From Mariniblastus sp964414815 (lineage in GTDB: Bacteria; Planctomycetota; Planctomycetia; Pirellulales; Pirellulaceae), in NCBI GenBank assembly GCA_964414815.1, contig CAYPXY010000023.1:1-64000 (forward strand): 64,000 bases of DNA. The letters run 5' to 3'. Positions 24,430 to 33,117 of the stretch are shown here, one piece after another (within the stretch, counting starts at the first letter, position 1; the number at the start of each line of letters is the position of its first letter). Made by a program: the position numbers and the translations under genes. The notes beneath the pieces were generated by a model. That model made no database searches, was not told the DNA's origin, and worked only from the letters and a program-made list of their open reading frames with translations.

Positions 24430-25737
24430 TCAACGGGACGGGCTGTATCGCGATAGACCAGTAGTGGCTGGCCAAAACGTGCGGATGCGGCAGCCGCCAA
24501 GTGGACTTTCCAGCGCCGTCACTGTACCACCGTGACTTGCAACGATTCTTTTTACTAATGCCAGTCCCAGACCGGCTCCATGTCCCGATTCCTCCAAGCG
24601 TACAAATGGTTCGAACATCCGCTCTCGATCCGACTTGGGAACTCCGGGGCCGTCGTCGTCGATGTCGATGGTGAATCCGGTCGGGGAAACGCTGGCATCA
24701 ACTATCACACAACTACGCCCGAATTTACTTGCGTTTGCCAGCAGATTGCTCAGCACGCGTGCGAGACCGCTTCGGTCGGCGACCATGCTCAAGTCCCCGC
24801 GATCCAGGCCAGGTCCGATCTCGAACTGAATCGTATCACAGGCGAGCGAGTCCTTTTCAATCAGCTCCTCGACGAGCGGCAGCAATTCAATGCTTTCCAA
24901 AGCAGGTTGCAGCACGCTGGTTTCCAGCCGGATGTACCGCAGCAGTTCGCCGACCAGTTCGTCGAGTTCCTGAGCAGCCGTATCGAGCGACTTGAGCCGC
25001 AATTCCCGATCGCCGTCGTCGTGTGCCGTGCGGATCAGGTCAATTGCGAAATGGATGCGAGCAAGCGGAGTGCGCAGTTCATGAGAGACCGCTTGGAGCA
25101 ACTCACGTTGTGTTCTCAGTAGAGTTTCAACGCGCGCGGCCATGTCATTGAATGCTTGAGCCAACGTTTTGGCCGAAAGGGATCTCTGCAGGTCGACTCG
25201 AGCGCCCAGGTTGCCGCCAGCGATCGAGACTGCTGTCTGTTCCAGCTCACTGAGCTGCCGGGCGAGCGGACGCAGCAGAATCGCAATCACAATCGCGACC
25301 AGAAGCAGCACCGCGCCGACGGCGATCTTCATATCTGTTTCAATTTGTCCGGACGGTATCGAAACCGGACCAAGCCAGACCGTATCCGTTCCATTTCCCA
25401 ACGGAGTCAGCACCCACAACTCATTGTCGACATGCACTACCACGTCATCGTCTTTTAAGAGCCATTCTCGAACCGCAGTCGGAACCTGCTCCTCCGAGAG
25501 GATTCGAATGGGATAGTCGAACCGATTCTGCAGTTTTTCCAGTGCCGCCGCTGCACTATCGTTGGGCGTCGTCTCCAACGTATCTCTCGCCAGCCTCACG
25601 CCCCCACTCATTGCCCTCTCCACGATAATGTCAAAGTCCGCATCGAGTCGATAATGAAAGGCGAACGCAGTGATGCACAATGCGACCAGCAAAATGGTGA
25701 TCACGCCAAGATAGAAACGGATGAAGAGACGAGTCAT
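24430..25737 (-). CDS. Sensor histidine kinase
   Basis: A 435-residue membrane kinase. TM1 lies at about 4-27 (FYLGVITILLVALCITAFAF), followed by a periplasmic sensor of about 110 residues, TM2 (VGAVLLLVAIVIAILL) and a HAMP linker (LEQTAVSIAGGNLGARVDL). The HisKA motif SHELRTPLARIHFAIDLI puts the phospho-accepting His at residue 219. The ATPase part has the N box (NLLANASKFG), G1 (DIDDDGPGVP), the F box (MFEPFVRLEES) and G2 (GAGLGLALVKRIVASHGG). The layout resembles CpxA/RstB-type envelope sensors; the ligand is unknown. It overlaps the response-regulator stop by 4 bp, so the two genes form one minus-strand operon. The pair probably controls the four GATAC promoters nearby. Confidence 0.93.
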   Translation of the reverse strand: MTRLFIRFYLGVITILLVALCITAFAFHYRLDADFDIIVERAMSGGVRLARDTLETTPNDSAAAALEKLQNRFDYPIRILSEEQVPTAVREWLLKDDDVVVHVDNELWVLTPLGNGTDTVWLGPVSIPSGQIETDMKIAVGAVLLLVAIVIAILLRPLARQLSELEQTAVSIAGGNLGARVDLQRSLSAKTLAQAFNDMAARVETLLRTQRELLQAVSHELRTPLARIHFAIDLIRTAHDDGDRELRLKSLDTAAQELDELVGELLRYIRLETSVLQPALESIELLPLVEELIEKDSLACDTIQFEIGPGLDRGDLSMVADRSGLARVLSNLLANASKFGRSCVIVDASVSPTGFTIDIDDDGPGVPKSDRERMFEPFVRLEESGHGAGLGLALVKRIVASHGGTVTALESPLGGCRIRTFWPATTGLSRYSPSR

Positions 25738-26435
25738 TGAGCCTCCGAAAGCAGATAGCCGATACTCCGCACCGCTTTGATGCGCTGCGGATTGACCGGA
25801 TCATCCCCCAGCTTCTTCCGAAGTCGCGAAATACGAAGATCAATCGAACGATCCAGCCCATCGTACTTGACACCGTGGAGTCTCTGGTAAATATCACAAC
25901 GGCTGACAACCTGGCCGACGTTTTCGGCGAGCAACCACAACAGATCGAACTCTGCAGAGGTAAGGCTGACTTCCCGTCCATTCATTTCGACAGCACGTCT
26001 GCCGGCATCGACCAGTAGAGTACCAATCGCAATGCGGTTGCCTGACTGTTCGCTGTTTGGAACCGTCATTTTGCGCAATTGGGCGCGCAAGCGAGCCAGC
26101 AAAACTCGCGGGCGAACAGGCTTGGCCAGATAGTCGTCGGCACCGACTTCCAGGCCTACCACTTCGTCGACTTCATCGCCTCGAGCCGTCAGGATCAGTA
26201 TCGGACCTTTAAATTCTGAACGCACCGTCCGGCAGACTGAGAACCCATCCAAACCAGGCAGGTTGACATCAAGAATGATCACGTCGTGCAAATCCGCATG
26301 GATTCGCTCAACCGCCCGATCACCACGCCGCTCGATGTCAACGGTGAAGCCATGGGGCGTCAAAAAATCAGCCACCATCGAAGCGAGTTCGCGATCGTCT
26401 TCGACGAGTAAAATGCGATATGCCATAGAATCCAT
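25734..26435 (-). CDS. OmpR-family response regulator
   Basis: A 233-residue two-domain regulator. The receiver has the acidic pair (LLVEDDRELA), the phosphorylated Asp at about 56 in DVIILDVNLPGLDGF, and the LTARG and Lys (YLAKPVRPRVL) positions. The C-terminal winged helix (TSAEFDLLWLLAENVGQVVS, RSIDLRISRLRKKLGDD, KAVRSIGYLLS) is of the OmpR/PhoB type, which binds direct repeats about 10-11 bp apart. Three residues separate two possible starts (26435 and 26426). It is the first gene of the operon and is divergent from the surface-protein gene; a GATAC triple repeat lies in the shared upstream region at 26530-26554. I infer that this protein binds the four such sites, because it is the only OmpR-type regulator near them. 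Confidence 0.93.
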   Translation of the reverse strand: MDSMAYRILLVEDDRELASMVADFLTPHGFTVDIERRGDRAVERIHADLHDVIILDVNLPGLDGFSVCRTVRSEFKGPILILTARGDEVDEVVGLEVGADDYLAKPVRPRVLLARLRAQLRKMTVPNSEQSGNRIAIGTLLVDAGRRAVEMNGREVSLTSAEFDLLWLLAENVGQVVSRCDIYQRLHGVKYDGLDRSIDLRISRLRKKLGDDPVNPQRIKAVRSIGYLLSEAQ

Positions 26436-26529
26436 TATCCAGGAAGTAGTCGAAATTGTTGCCTAAGTCGAGTGTTCACCATCGTGATTATATCACTATG
26501 GCCATCTTTCGATGCCGCAGCTTCAGGCG

Positions 26530-26593
26530 GATACAAACAGATACAAATCAATACACAAACGCAACGGAACACGCTTCCCGACGTCATTAGACT
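26530..26593 (+). promoter_or_regulatory. GATAC-repeat promoter, site A (surface protein / divergent regulator)
   Basis: GATACAAACA, GATACAAATC and AATAC start at 26530, 26540 and 26550. Ten bases later comes CGGAAC (26565-26570) in the -35 position, then 17 bp, then TAGACT (26588-26593) as -10. It drives the gene at 26702 (leader about 100 nt) and lies in the region divergent from the response regulator, so it may also affect that operon. Confidence 0.7.
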
Positions 26594-26701
26594 GATGGTT
26601 CGCGTGCTGCCCCAAGCTCCTTTCGCAAGCGGCCTGTAGACGCCACTGAAACGAGGCAAAGCACGATTTTCCCCAACACCTTTTACCAACTGGAATTACA
26701 C

Positions 26702-29700
26702 ATGCGAATGATCAAGTTGTTGGCCGTTGCAGCTACGTTTGCAACGCTCGCCCCATCGATTGCTGTTGCTCAAGTCAACACATGGCTGGGACCGTACACT
26801 GGAGTAACCGATTGGAGTGCCGGAACATGGAGTCTTGGCGCACCGGTCTCAAGCCCCACCACGATCCTGCACTTTCCCGGGAACAATGATAGCTGGGCCA
26901 CCAGAAATGACATGGGCAACCCGTTCGTCGTAAACGGAATTACTTTCGGTCAACAGGGAACTAACCCCGTGATCGTCTCAACAAGCCTGGTGGCTGGAAA
27001 CTCGCTTCAGCTTGCCGGAGATAATCCATTCATCGCGTCCCCTATTTCGGGAGGAGCCTGGAATATAAACGCAAGCACCTCTGCAACCGTTTCGGGTGGA
27101 TTTTCGCTCAACCCTTCGTCCGGTGTGGTTACCTTTGGTTCAACCAACACGGGAAGCCTGCTTCTACAAGGAGTTATCAGCGGTAACGGTGGTGTGAGAA
27201 TTCTTTCCAATACGCAATTCGATGGCTGGTCGCATGTCCGGATGAACGTTGACAACACCTTTACAGGGGATGTAGACCTTTCCGGTCACCTGGTCGTTGG
27301 ACACAACGGAGCCTTGGGGAACGCCTCCAACAATCTAATCGTTAATGCAGGATGGCTGGCAGCGTCCACTGCCGTCACGTTGAACAACAATATCTCGCTC
27401 AACACGGACCTCAATCTTCGAAACGCCACCGGAGTCCTGACTCTCAATGGAGTCATTAGTGGCAACCATGGGTTGAGAATGTCAGGCCACTCACATGCCA
27501 CCTCTGGCACATTCGGAGCGACCTTGACGGGCGCCAACACTTACACAGGAGCGACGGTGATTGACAACGCACGGTCCTACAACCACAGTGCTCCGCTGAC
27601 TGCCGGTACGCTGACCGTCAGTGGTGCCAACGGAACGATCGCCAGTTCCTCCGCTGTCGTTGTACGGGGCGGGATACTTACGTTGAATGACGCCACGGCG
27701 TTTGCCGGAGGTCCCGGTGGTCGTATTGGCGATACTTCGTCAGTTTCCATGGCAGGAGGCTTGCTGAACGTGAACGGTGGAAGTACAGCCGCCTATACCG
27801 AAGTCATGGGTAATCTTGTCGGCTCAAGCGGAGGCAACATCGTTGCGGTGGCCGCCGGCAGTGCAACACAATCTGCGGAAGCAAATTTCGCAGGCTTGGT
27901 TCGTGACAATCGCAGCACATTCATGTTTCGGGGGACGAATCTGGGAAGTACTCCGGGAAACAACGTGGGGACGATCAGTTTTGCCAACGCTCCGACCGGC
28001 AGTCTGATTGGCGGAGGTGGTACGGCGGGCACAACCAACATCAGCATTCTTCCTTTTGCGATTGGAGATGCTAGTAGCCCCACAGCAGCCTTTACTACCA
28101 ATGCCAGTCTTGTAACGGTTGATGGCAATCGTATTCGCCCACTCAACTTGACGACTGAGTACTCGAACACGATCGCTGGCGGAACATCAACAGCCGATAA
28201 TGTTCTTCTGAATGTCGCAACGACAACCGATTTGGCAAGTACGTCTCTTACGGTTCGTAACTCGTTGGTTTTGAAGGACAACGGAGGATTGTCGAATTCT
28301 CTCGGCGGGAGTTTGCAGCTTACCAGCGGCGTCGTTCTCTCCGCTGGAACAACTATTGCAGCTAAGACCATTAGCGCCAATCTGGATTTTGGTGCCGTCG
28401 AAGCCAACTTCTTCACACCACGCACTCTGATTGCCTCTGGCGTCGTGGAAGGGAGTGGCGGATTGACCAAGTCAGGAACCGGTACACTGTTGCTGTCAGG
28501 AGCGAATACGTATTCCGGAACCACAACGATTAACGGCGGGGCTCTTCAGATTACCTCGGCAGCGAGTCTCGGAAATTCCAACTTGATATCGGCAGGGGGA
28601 CCACCCAATAACATTTCAGCTCTCGGCCGTTCGGAGCTTCTTACAACCGTTGCGGGCACCACCGCCCTTTCACAAGACATACAGTTGAATTCTGGATACT
28701 TTGCGGTGAACGCATCGAACAGTTCCGGTGTTATCAGACTTGATGGTCAGATCAGTGGAAGCGGAGGACTCATGATCCAAGGCGGCACAGGAGGCCGTGT
28801 TGTTCTAACCAACAATAACAACAGCTACACGGGGCCAACCAAAGTATTGGGAGGTGACTTGCAGTTCAGCAATGATGCTCAGCTTGGAAACAGTAGCGTG
28901 GTTGATATCGGATCCGCGATCACAAACGGTGTGATTCTGGGTGGCAACTGGACCACGAACCGGCACGTAAATATTTCATTCGACAGCACCATCAATACCC
29001 AGGAATTCACATGGACCCAGAATGGAGGATTCACAGGAACGCCTGACCAGTTCGCGTCCAACAACGGCCCCAATGCTGCTACGCTGGTGAAAACCGGCTC
29101 CGGCGTCTGGAATCTGAATTCGGACAAATCGAACAGCACTTACGCTGGTTCTCTCACCATCGCCGAAGGACGATTCAACGTGAACGGATTCCTGGCGACG
29201 TCTCCGAACAGGGCTCTGACCATCGTTTCAAACGCAACCTTGGGCGGGATAGGTGAAATCGACAGACCGACCACCATTCAGGCCAATGCAATCCTCAGCC
29301 CGGGCGAGAGCCCAGGTACTCTGACAGTCTCCTGGCGTTCTTCAGGGACTGCGTCAGCGCTGAATTTGTTGACGGATGCCATTTTCGATTTCGAAATCAA
29401 CGATGCAACCGGAACGATGGGAGTTAACTGGGATCAAATTCTGGCGACCAACTCCTCGATCAACCTGGGGGATGCATTAACGGTACGTCTTTTTGGACTT
29501 GATAGCTTAGATGCTTCAGGTGTCGTTGCAAACTTTGACAAGCTCAGCGACTACACCTGGCAGTTCATGACCGCACAGTCGTTTACAGGAACGGATTTCG
29601 CATCGATTAACTGGACCGTCGATGCTTCTGGTTTCCTGAACAACAATGACATCAGCGGCTCCTTGAGCAACGGCTCGTTCAGCATTGTTCAAGTAGGCTC

Positions 29701-29809
29701 AAATGGTATCGGAGTCCATTACACGGCGGCTGCGGTACCCGAACCAGCATCTGGATTGGCGGTTCTTGCGATTTTTGTTGCCATCGCTGCGCGTCGGCGA
29801 AAGGATTAG
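26702..29809 (+). CDS. Large exported beta-strand-repeat protein with PEP-CTERM anchor
   Basis: 1035 residues. A signal peptide (MRMIKLLAVAATFATLAPSI) is followed by about 900 residues of low-Lys, Gly/Ser/Thr/Asn-rich beta-strand repeats. These include autotransporter-associated repeat units such as GGLTKSGTGTLLLSGANTYS and the variants SGNGGVRIL, SGNHGLRMSG and SGSGGLMIQGG. The end is the sorting tail VPEPASGLAVLAIFVAIAAR plus RRRKD: a VPEP motif, one helix and a basic stop, the PEP-CTERM pattern cut by exosortase. There is no beta-barrel, so it is not a self-secreting autotransporter; it is probably a beta-helical protein at the surface. Promoter site A and a strong terminator (29832-29868) frame it as a single-gene transcript. 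I infer control by the divergent two-component system. Confidence 0.88.
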   Translation: MRMIKLLAVAATFATLAPSIAVAQVNTWLGPYTGVTDWSAGTWSLGAPVSSPTTILHFPGNNDSWATRNDMGNPFVVNGITFGQQGTNPVIVSTSLVAGNSLQLAGDNPFIASPISGGAWNINASTSATVSGGFSLNPSSGVVTFGSTNTGSLLLQGVISGNGGVRILSNTQFDGWSHVRMNVDNTFTGDVDLSGHLVVGHNGALGNASNNLIVNAGWLAASTAVTLNNNISLNTDLNLRNATGVLTLNGVISGNHGLRMSGHSHATSGTFGATLTGANTYTGATVIDNARSYNHSAPLTAGTLTVSGANGTIASSSAVVVRGGILTLNDATAFAGGPGGRIGDTSSVSMAGGLLNVNGGSTAAYTEVMGNLVGSSGGNIVAVAAGSATQSAEANFAGLVRDNRSTFMFRGTNLGSTPGNNVGTISFANAPTGSLIGGGGTAGTTNISILPFAIGDASSPTAAFTTNASLVTVDGNRIRPLNLTTEYSNTIAGGTSTADNVLLNVATTTDLASTSLTVRNSLVLKDNGGLSNSLGGSLQLTSGVVLSAGTTIAAKTISANLDFGAVEANFFTPRTLIASGVVEGSGGLTKSGTGTLLLSGANTYSGTTTINGGALQITSAASLGNSNLISAGGPPNNISALGRSELLTTVAGTTALSQDIQLNSGYFAVNASNSSGVIRLDGQISGSGGLMIQGGTGGRVVLTNNNNSYTGPTKVLGGDLQFSNDAQLGNSSVVDIGSAITNGVILGGNWTTNRHVNISFDSTINTQEFTWTQNGGFTGTPDQFASNNGPNAATLVKTGSGVWNLNSDKSNSTYAGSLTIAEGRFNVNGFLATSPNRALTIVSNATLGGIGEIDRPTTIQANAILSPGESPGTLTVSWRSSGTASALNLLTDAIFDFEINDATGTMGVNWDQILATNSSINLGDALTVRLFGLDSLDASGVVANFDKLSDYTWQFMTAQSFTGTDFASINWTVDASGFLNNNDISGSLSNGSFSIVQVGSNGIGVHYTAAAVPEPASGLAVLAIFVAIAARRRKD

Positions 29810-29831
29810 ACGAAATTTATGTTTTTCGCTG

Positions 29832-29868
29832 AGCAAAGCTGTTACGACGTAACAGCTTTGCTTTTTTT
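29832..29868 (+). terminator. Strong intrinsic terminator of the surface-protein gene
   Basis: AGCAAAGCTGTTA (29832-29844) and its exact complement (29850-29862) form a 13-bp stem with a 5-nt loop, running into seven to eight T. It lies 23 bp after the stop codon at 29809. Confidence 0.9.
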
Positions 29869-29934
29869 CGGCCCATTGTTCCGCCGCCATCCACCCAAAA
29901 CTGGATTGACTCTACACCTTCGAGGTTTGCCAAT

Positions 29935-29963
29935 TTGTCGTGAGTACTTGTTTGTGGTATACT
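29935..29963 (+). promoter_or_regulatory. Promoter giving a probably leaderless transcript
   Basis: TTGTCG (29935-29940), 17 bp, TATACT (29958-29963). The ATG of the small gene follows 6 nt after the -10 box at 29970, so the transcript should start at or next to the start codon. Confidence 0.5.
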
Positions 29964-29969
29964 TTCTGT

Positions 29970-30224
29970 ATGGTCGCAACAATTTTAGAAAAAATGCTTC
30001 AACCTGCCACAGACTCGATGCCTCCTTCGTTTGCAAGAAAGGTGCTTGATTTGCGTGCTGATAGCGAGTTGCTTGCTCGTATCGAAGTATTGCGGACCAA
30101 AGCGAACCAAGGCGCACTCTCCTCCGAGGAAGATGCCGAGTACAAGGAATACGTCGAAGCAATCGATATTATCGCGTTGCTTCAACAAAAGGCCCGTCAA
30201 GTACTCCAATCTGCTGGCGAGTAA
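29970..30224 (+). CDS. Small acidic protein of the type that precedes HNH endonuclease genes
   Basis: 84 residues: MVATILEKMLQPATDSMPPS, then LRADSELLARIEVLRTKANQ, EEDAEYKEYVEAIDIIALLQ and KARQVL. It is helical and acidic with no membrane part. From memory of gene neighbourhoods, proteins of this pattern (SE-LxxRIxxLxxKANxGxLxxEExxEYxxYVxAxDxIxxLQxKAR) are found directly upstream of small HNH endonuclease genes in cyanobacteria, planctomycetes and others, probably as partner or antitoxin. Here the downstream HNH gene is reduced to a fragment (30227-30298), so this protein is now alone. A promoter with TTGTCG and TATACT lies directly in front; the start at 29970 was chosen because it fits that promoter and the family start. 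Confidence 0.6.
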   Translation: MVATILEKMLQPATDSMPPSFARKVLDLRADSELLARIEVLRTKANQGALSSEEDAEYKEYVEAIDIIALLQQKARQVLQSAGE

Positions 30225-30226
30225 CG

Positions 30227-30298
30227 ATGGACGGTACGATTCGGCTGAATATGAATGCCGATCGGCGGGTTCAGCTCCGTCTATTGTCAAGCGACTAG
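30227..30298 (+). pseudogene. Probable remnant of an HNH endonuclease gene
   Basis: A 23-codon frame two bases after the stop of 29970-30224: MDGTIRLNMNADRRVQLRLL, then SSD and stop. The pattern (T-[IV]-R-L-x-x-M-N-x-x-x-R-V-x-L-R) resembles the C-terminal end of the small HNH endonucleases that normally follow this partner protein. A deletion joining the gene's first codons to its last would leave exactly this. The reading is tentative, because 23 codons carry little information. Confidence 0.35.
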
Positions 30299-30444
30299 TG
30301 GTCTTAGGCATAGTAGCCCGTTGCTAACGAACTACACCGGGAACATTCGTCTTGGTGCAATTGTTGGCACGTCCTACCTTCTAAACGCTTGTCGGCGAAA
30401 TCTCATATCCCTGCCAGCCTCATCCAATGCTGTCATTTCTGACG

Positions 30445-30508
30445 GATACAAACAGATACAAATCAATACGCAATCGAAACTGAGTACCGGGCCGATGATG
30501 GCTATGAT
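30445..30508 (+). promoter_or_regulatory. GATAC-repeat promoter, site B (di-haem cytochrome operon)
   Basis: GATACAAACA (30445), GATACAAATC (30455) and AATAC (30465), then 10 bp, CTGAGT (30480-30485), 17 bp, TATGAT (30503-30508). The first 25 bases are identical to site A. Transcription should start near 30515, 64 nt before the ATG at 30579. Confidence 0.72.
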
Positions 30509-30578
30509 TACCGCAGTTTCGTTGAATCTCGCTTGAAATGTTCTGTGAGAACAATGTCCTGGTCAAACGGAGGTAAAC

Positions 30579-32018
30579 ATGACTCGACATCCGATTGGAC
30601 GACATCTCTTTCTACTCGGCTTGGTGTGCCGACGGGGCGTCGCGATTTCCACTCGATGGAAGTTGGCCGCGCTGTTCGCGATCATACTTGGTGGAGTCAG
30701 CGCATCCCCAGCCCAGACGCCGCAGGAGTTGGGCGAGCGGCTCTTCCACCAAGCCTTGCCGGGCACCAACGGTCGCTCATGCGCGAGCTGTCATGTCCCG
30801 GAGGACAACTTCACGCTCACTCCTGCCCATGTCGAAGCGCTCTGGAAGACCAACCCGAAAGACCCGCTGTTCAATGCGATTGACGCGGATAATCCCAAAG
30901 CCCGAAAGCTGACCTACAATCATTTGAAAAAAGGCTTGGTGCGCGTCTGGATCAAGCTGCCTGACAACGTGGACTTGATCGACTACCTGGGCCTTGTGAA
31001 GACGCCACGCGACAGAAAAATATTCGTGTGGCGGAGTGTGCCTTCGATCAATGACACTGCGCTCACCGCGCCGTATCAACTCGATGGACGCACTGCAACT
31101 CTGGAAGAGCAGGCGCAGCACGCGATCATCGACCACAGCGGAGGAGGTCAAGTTTCCAGAAAAGATCTCGAACTCATCGCTGAATTTGTACGAAGCCAGT
31201 TCTCATCGGAACGCGCTCGCAGCGTTGCCGTGGAGCTTGCGAGCGGAGTCGAATTTGATAAGGTGGCCGACGTCGAAGCTTTGCTGAAGCTGTCTCCCGC
31301 AGAGCAGCGAGGCAGAGAAGTGTACGAAAAGGTCTGTGCCTCCTGTCACGGCGGAGCCAATAAGGCGACGATCATGGATCGGGCTGTTCACGACTTGGCT
31401 TTCCCTTCCCTCAAACGCGATGGCACCGTGCTTTATAAAGTCCCGGCTACCGATCCGCCAACCCCAGTGCTGGCGTCTCAGCCTGAAAATGAGTTCATCA
31501 ATATCGGATCGGCAATGGAGAACTTTCTGATCCAGATTGGCGCAACGGAACACAAGAGCTTTACAAAAGATGTGAGCTTCCCACGTTATCGGCTTCGGTT
31601 CTACAAGGACGCGTCTCGAAAAGAGGTTATCGCCGATCTGCCTCCAGCCGTGCGGCCTTTGAATTCATTCCGCGTCGACAAAGATGGCAACCCGGTTGTA
31701 GGGCCAAACTTCTTTGGATTGCAGTTATTTACTACCGATCCGGGTCGCGCTCTGATTACAGGAAGCCCCTACGACTTCGAGGCGTTCGACATCCCGACAC
31801 TGCGTGGAATAGGGAAAACTGCTCCCTACTGGCACAACAACATCTCGGAGACCCTGGAAGAGGTTGTCGAGCTATACAGCGACCACCTGCTTTCCAAATT
31901 CCCATCCCTCACCCTGCCTGGTGAGAAGGAGCCGGACCTCGATGGCGACATCGGCCCACCCGACGCACTGACCGCCGAACAGAAGCGCGACCTGGTGGCC
32001 TTTCTGAAGCGATTGTAA
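30579..32018 (+). CDS. Exported di-haem cytochrome c peroxidase/MauG-like protein
   Basis: 479 residues with an N-terminal signal anchor (KLAALFAIILGGVSASPAQT). Two CxxCH motifs are present: CASCHVPEDNF near residue 68 and CASCHGGANK near residue 255. The arrangement, with GERLFHQALPGTNGRSCASC, VWRSVPSINDTALTAPYQLD, RTATLEEQAQHAI and the late FDIPTLRGIGKTAPYWHNNI, is that of the bacterial cytochrome c peroxidase/MauG family, which reduces peroxide or oxidises protein side chains in the periplasm. GGAGGT lies 5 nt before the ATG, a near-perfect ribosome-binding site. Promoter site B controls it, and the lipoprotein at 32091 follows 72 bp later, probably on the same transcript. Confidence 0.85.
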   Translation: MTRHPIGRHLFLLGLVCRRGVAISTRWKLAALFAIILGGVSASPAQTPQELGERLFHQALPGTNGRSCASCHVPEDNFTLTPAHVEALWKTNPKDPLFNAIDADNPKARKLTYNHLKKGLVRVWIKLPDNVDLIDYLGLVKTPRDRKIFVWRSVPSINDTALTAPYQLDGRTATLEEQAQHAIIDHSGGGQVSRKDLELIAEFVRSQFSSERARSVAVELASGVEFDKVADVEALLKLSPAEQRGREVYEKVCASCHGGANKATIMDRAVHDLAFPSLKRDGTVLYKVPATDPPTPVLASQPENEFINIGSAMENFLIQIGATEHKSFTKDVSFPRYRLRFYKDASRKEVIADLPPAVRPLNSFRVDKDGNPVVGPNFFGLQLFTTDPGRALITGSPYDFEAFDIPTLRGIGKTAPYWHNNISETLEEVVELYSDHLLSKFPSLTLPGEKEPDLDGDIGPPDALTAEQKRDLVAFLKRL

Positions 32019-32090
32019 CCACAGAACCGTCGCCAGCGTCGGCCAACCGCTGGGAGAATCAGTTAAAACATTGGTTGAGGAACAAGCAGG

Positions 32091-32990
32091 ATGTGCATGA
32101 AGCTCAAAAGTCTGGTCGCAATCAACATGATCATGGGCTGTGCGCTTGTTGGTTGCGCCCAGTCTCGCTACCTGTATGGTGTCCGCGAGCATATTTCTTA
32201 CCAACCTCCAGACAACGCCCAACCGACGAACCCAATGGCCGTCGGTGGCTATCATCCTCGCATCGATCGACTGGAATCCTTTGTTGAAGCACCGCAGCGT
32301 TTCATCGAAAAACATATACCGCGCAAGAAGGAGGAGACCGAAGAAAAGCCACCAGAACAGTTGAGAGCGGAAGCAATCTCGCTATCGCAGGAATATCTTA
32401 AAGACAACAACCTGCAAGATGTCTATATCGACGTACAGCGTTATGAACCCGGCGAACAATGGGCTCGCTTGCGGGCAAACGACCGTATCTCGCCAGTCTG
32501 GAAGTACACCGGCGGTTCATTGAATGTCATCGTTTACTCGCTGATTCCCGGACGTGCCTTCCACCAGGATCGATACGATCCCTTTACCAACACGCTCAGC
32601 TTGAACTCCACCAACCCACTTGACGCACTCTACGAAGCGGGAAGCGCGAAAGAGTATCACAAACATGAGCGGCTGGGCACGTATTCCATGGCGCAGTACA
32701 TTCCGTTTGCGACGTTGGGCCACGATTGGCGAGTGACATCGGACGTTATCACTTATGCCCAGGCAAAAGAACTTTGGGAAGTTGAAAAAGAACTTTACCC
32801 ATACACTTACTCAAACTGGACGAGTTCGGCTGTATCAGAAGCCTTGTCACTTTACCCTGTTGGAAGCGCAACCCAGATCGTGTTAGGCATGGCTGGCGAA
32901 GGAGCCGGCAAACTGGCTGGCAATGCGGTTGCAAGAGATGCGGAGGCCCAACGCAATAATGTCAGTCAACCAGGCAGCTCTTTCAATTAG
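32091..32990 (+). CDS. Lipoprotein of unknown function
   Basis: 299 residues, family not recognised. The signal sequence ends in the lipobox CALVGCAQ, so it is a lipid-anchored envelope protein. The mature part has a charged segment (KHIPRKKEETEEKPPEQLRA), then a mixed domain with QDVYIDVQRYEPGEQWARLR, SLIPGRAFHQDRYDPFTNTL and DALYEAGSAKEYHKHERLGT. The His/Glu cluster AKEYHKHE could bind metal, but no HExxH protease motif is present. The C-terminal part contains a weakly hydrophobic Gly/Ala stretch (VLGMAGEGAGKLAGNAVA). It follows the di-haem cytochrome by 72 bp without its own GATAC promoter, suggesting co-transcription. Two starts two codons apart are possible. Confidence 0.7.
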   Translation: MCMKLKSLVAINMIMGCALVGCAQSRYLYGVREHISYQPPDNAQPTNPMAVGGYHPRIDRLESFVEAPQRFIEKHIPRKKEETEEKPPEQLRAEAISLSQEYLKDNNLQDVYIDVQRYEPGEQWARLRANDRISPVWKYTGGSLNVIVYSLIPGRAFHQDRYDPFTNTLSLNSTNPLDALYEAGSAKEYHKHERLGTYSMAQYIPFATLGHDWRVTSDVITYAQAKELWEVEKELYPYTYSNWTSSAVSEALSLYPVGSATQIVLGMAGEGAGKLAGNAVARDAEAQRNNVSQPGSSFN

Positions 32991-33045
32991 CGATCCCGTT
33001 TGCTGTGACTCAGACGTCCCATGAACGGTCACGCGATTCTCGCCC

Positions 33046-33109
33046 GTCACACACGGATACAAATCAATACTCAAACGCAATTGAGTGCCTTTCCACATGG
33101 GGATAGGAT
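33046..33109 (+). promoter_or_regulatory. GATAC-repeat promoter, site C (PAP2 phosphatase)
   Basis: A degenerate first unit (GTCACACACG, 33046), then GATACAAATC (33056) and AATAC (33066), 10 bp, TTGAGT (33081-33086), 17 bp, TAGGAT (33104-33109). The start site should be near 33116, 1-2 nt before the ATG at 33118. Downstream bases (GAGTGCCTTTCC...ATAGGATT) match site D. Confidence 0.7.
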
Positions 33110-33117
33110 TCCAACGA

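Noticed and set aside
26435..26689. 84-residue minus-strand frame upstream of the response regulator
   Set aside because: It runs through the GATAC promoter and has no ribosome-binding site; the hydrophobic part comes from reading the repeats in reverse.
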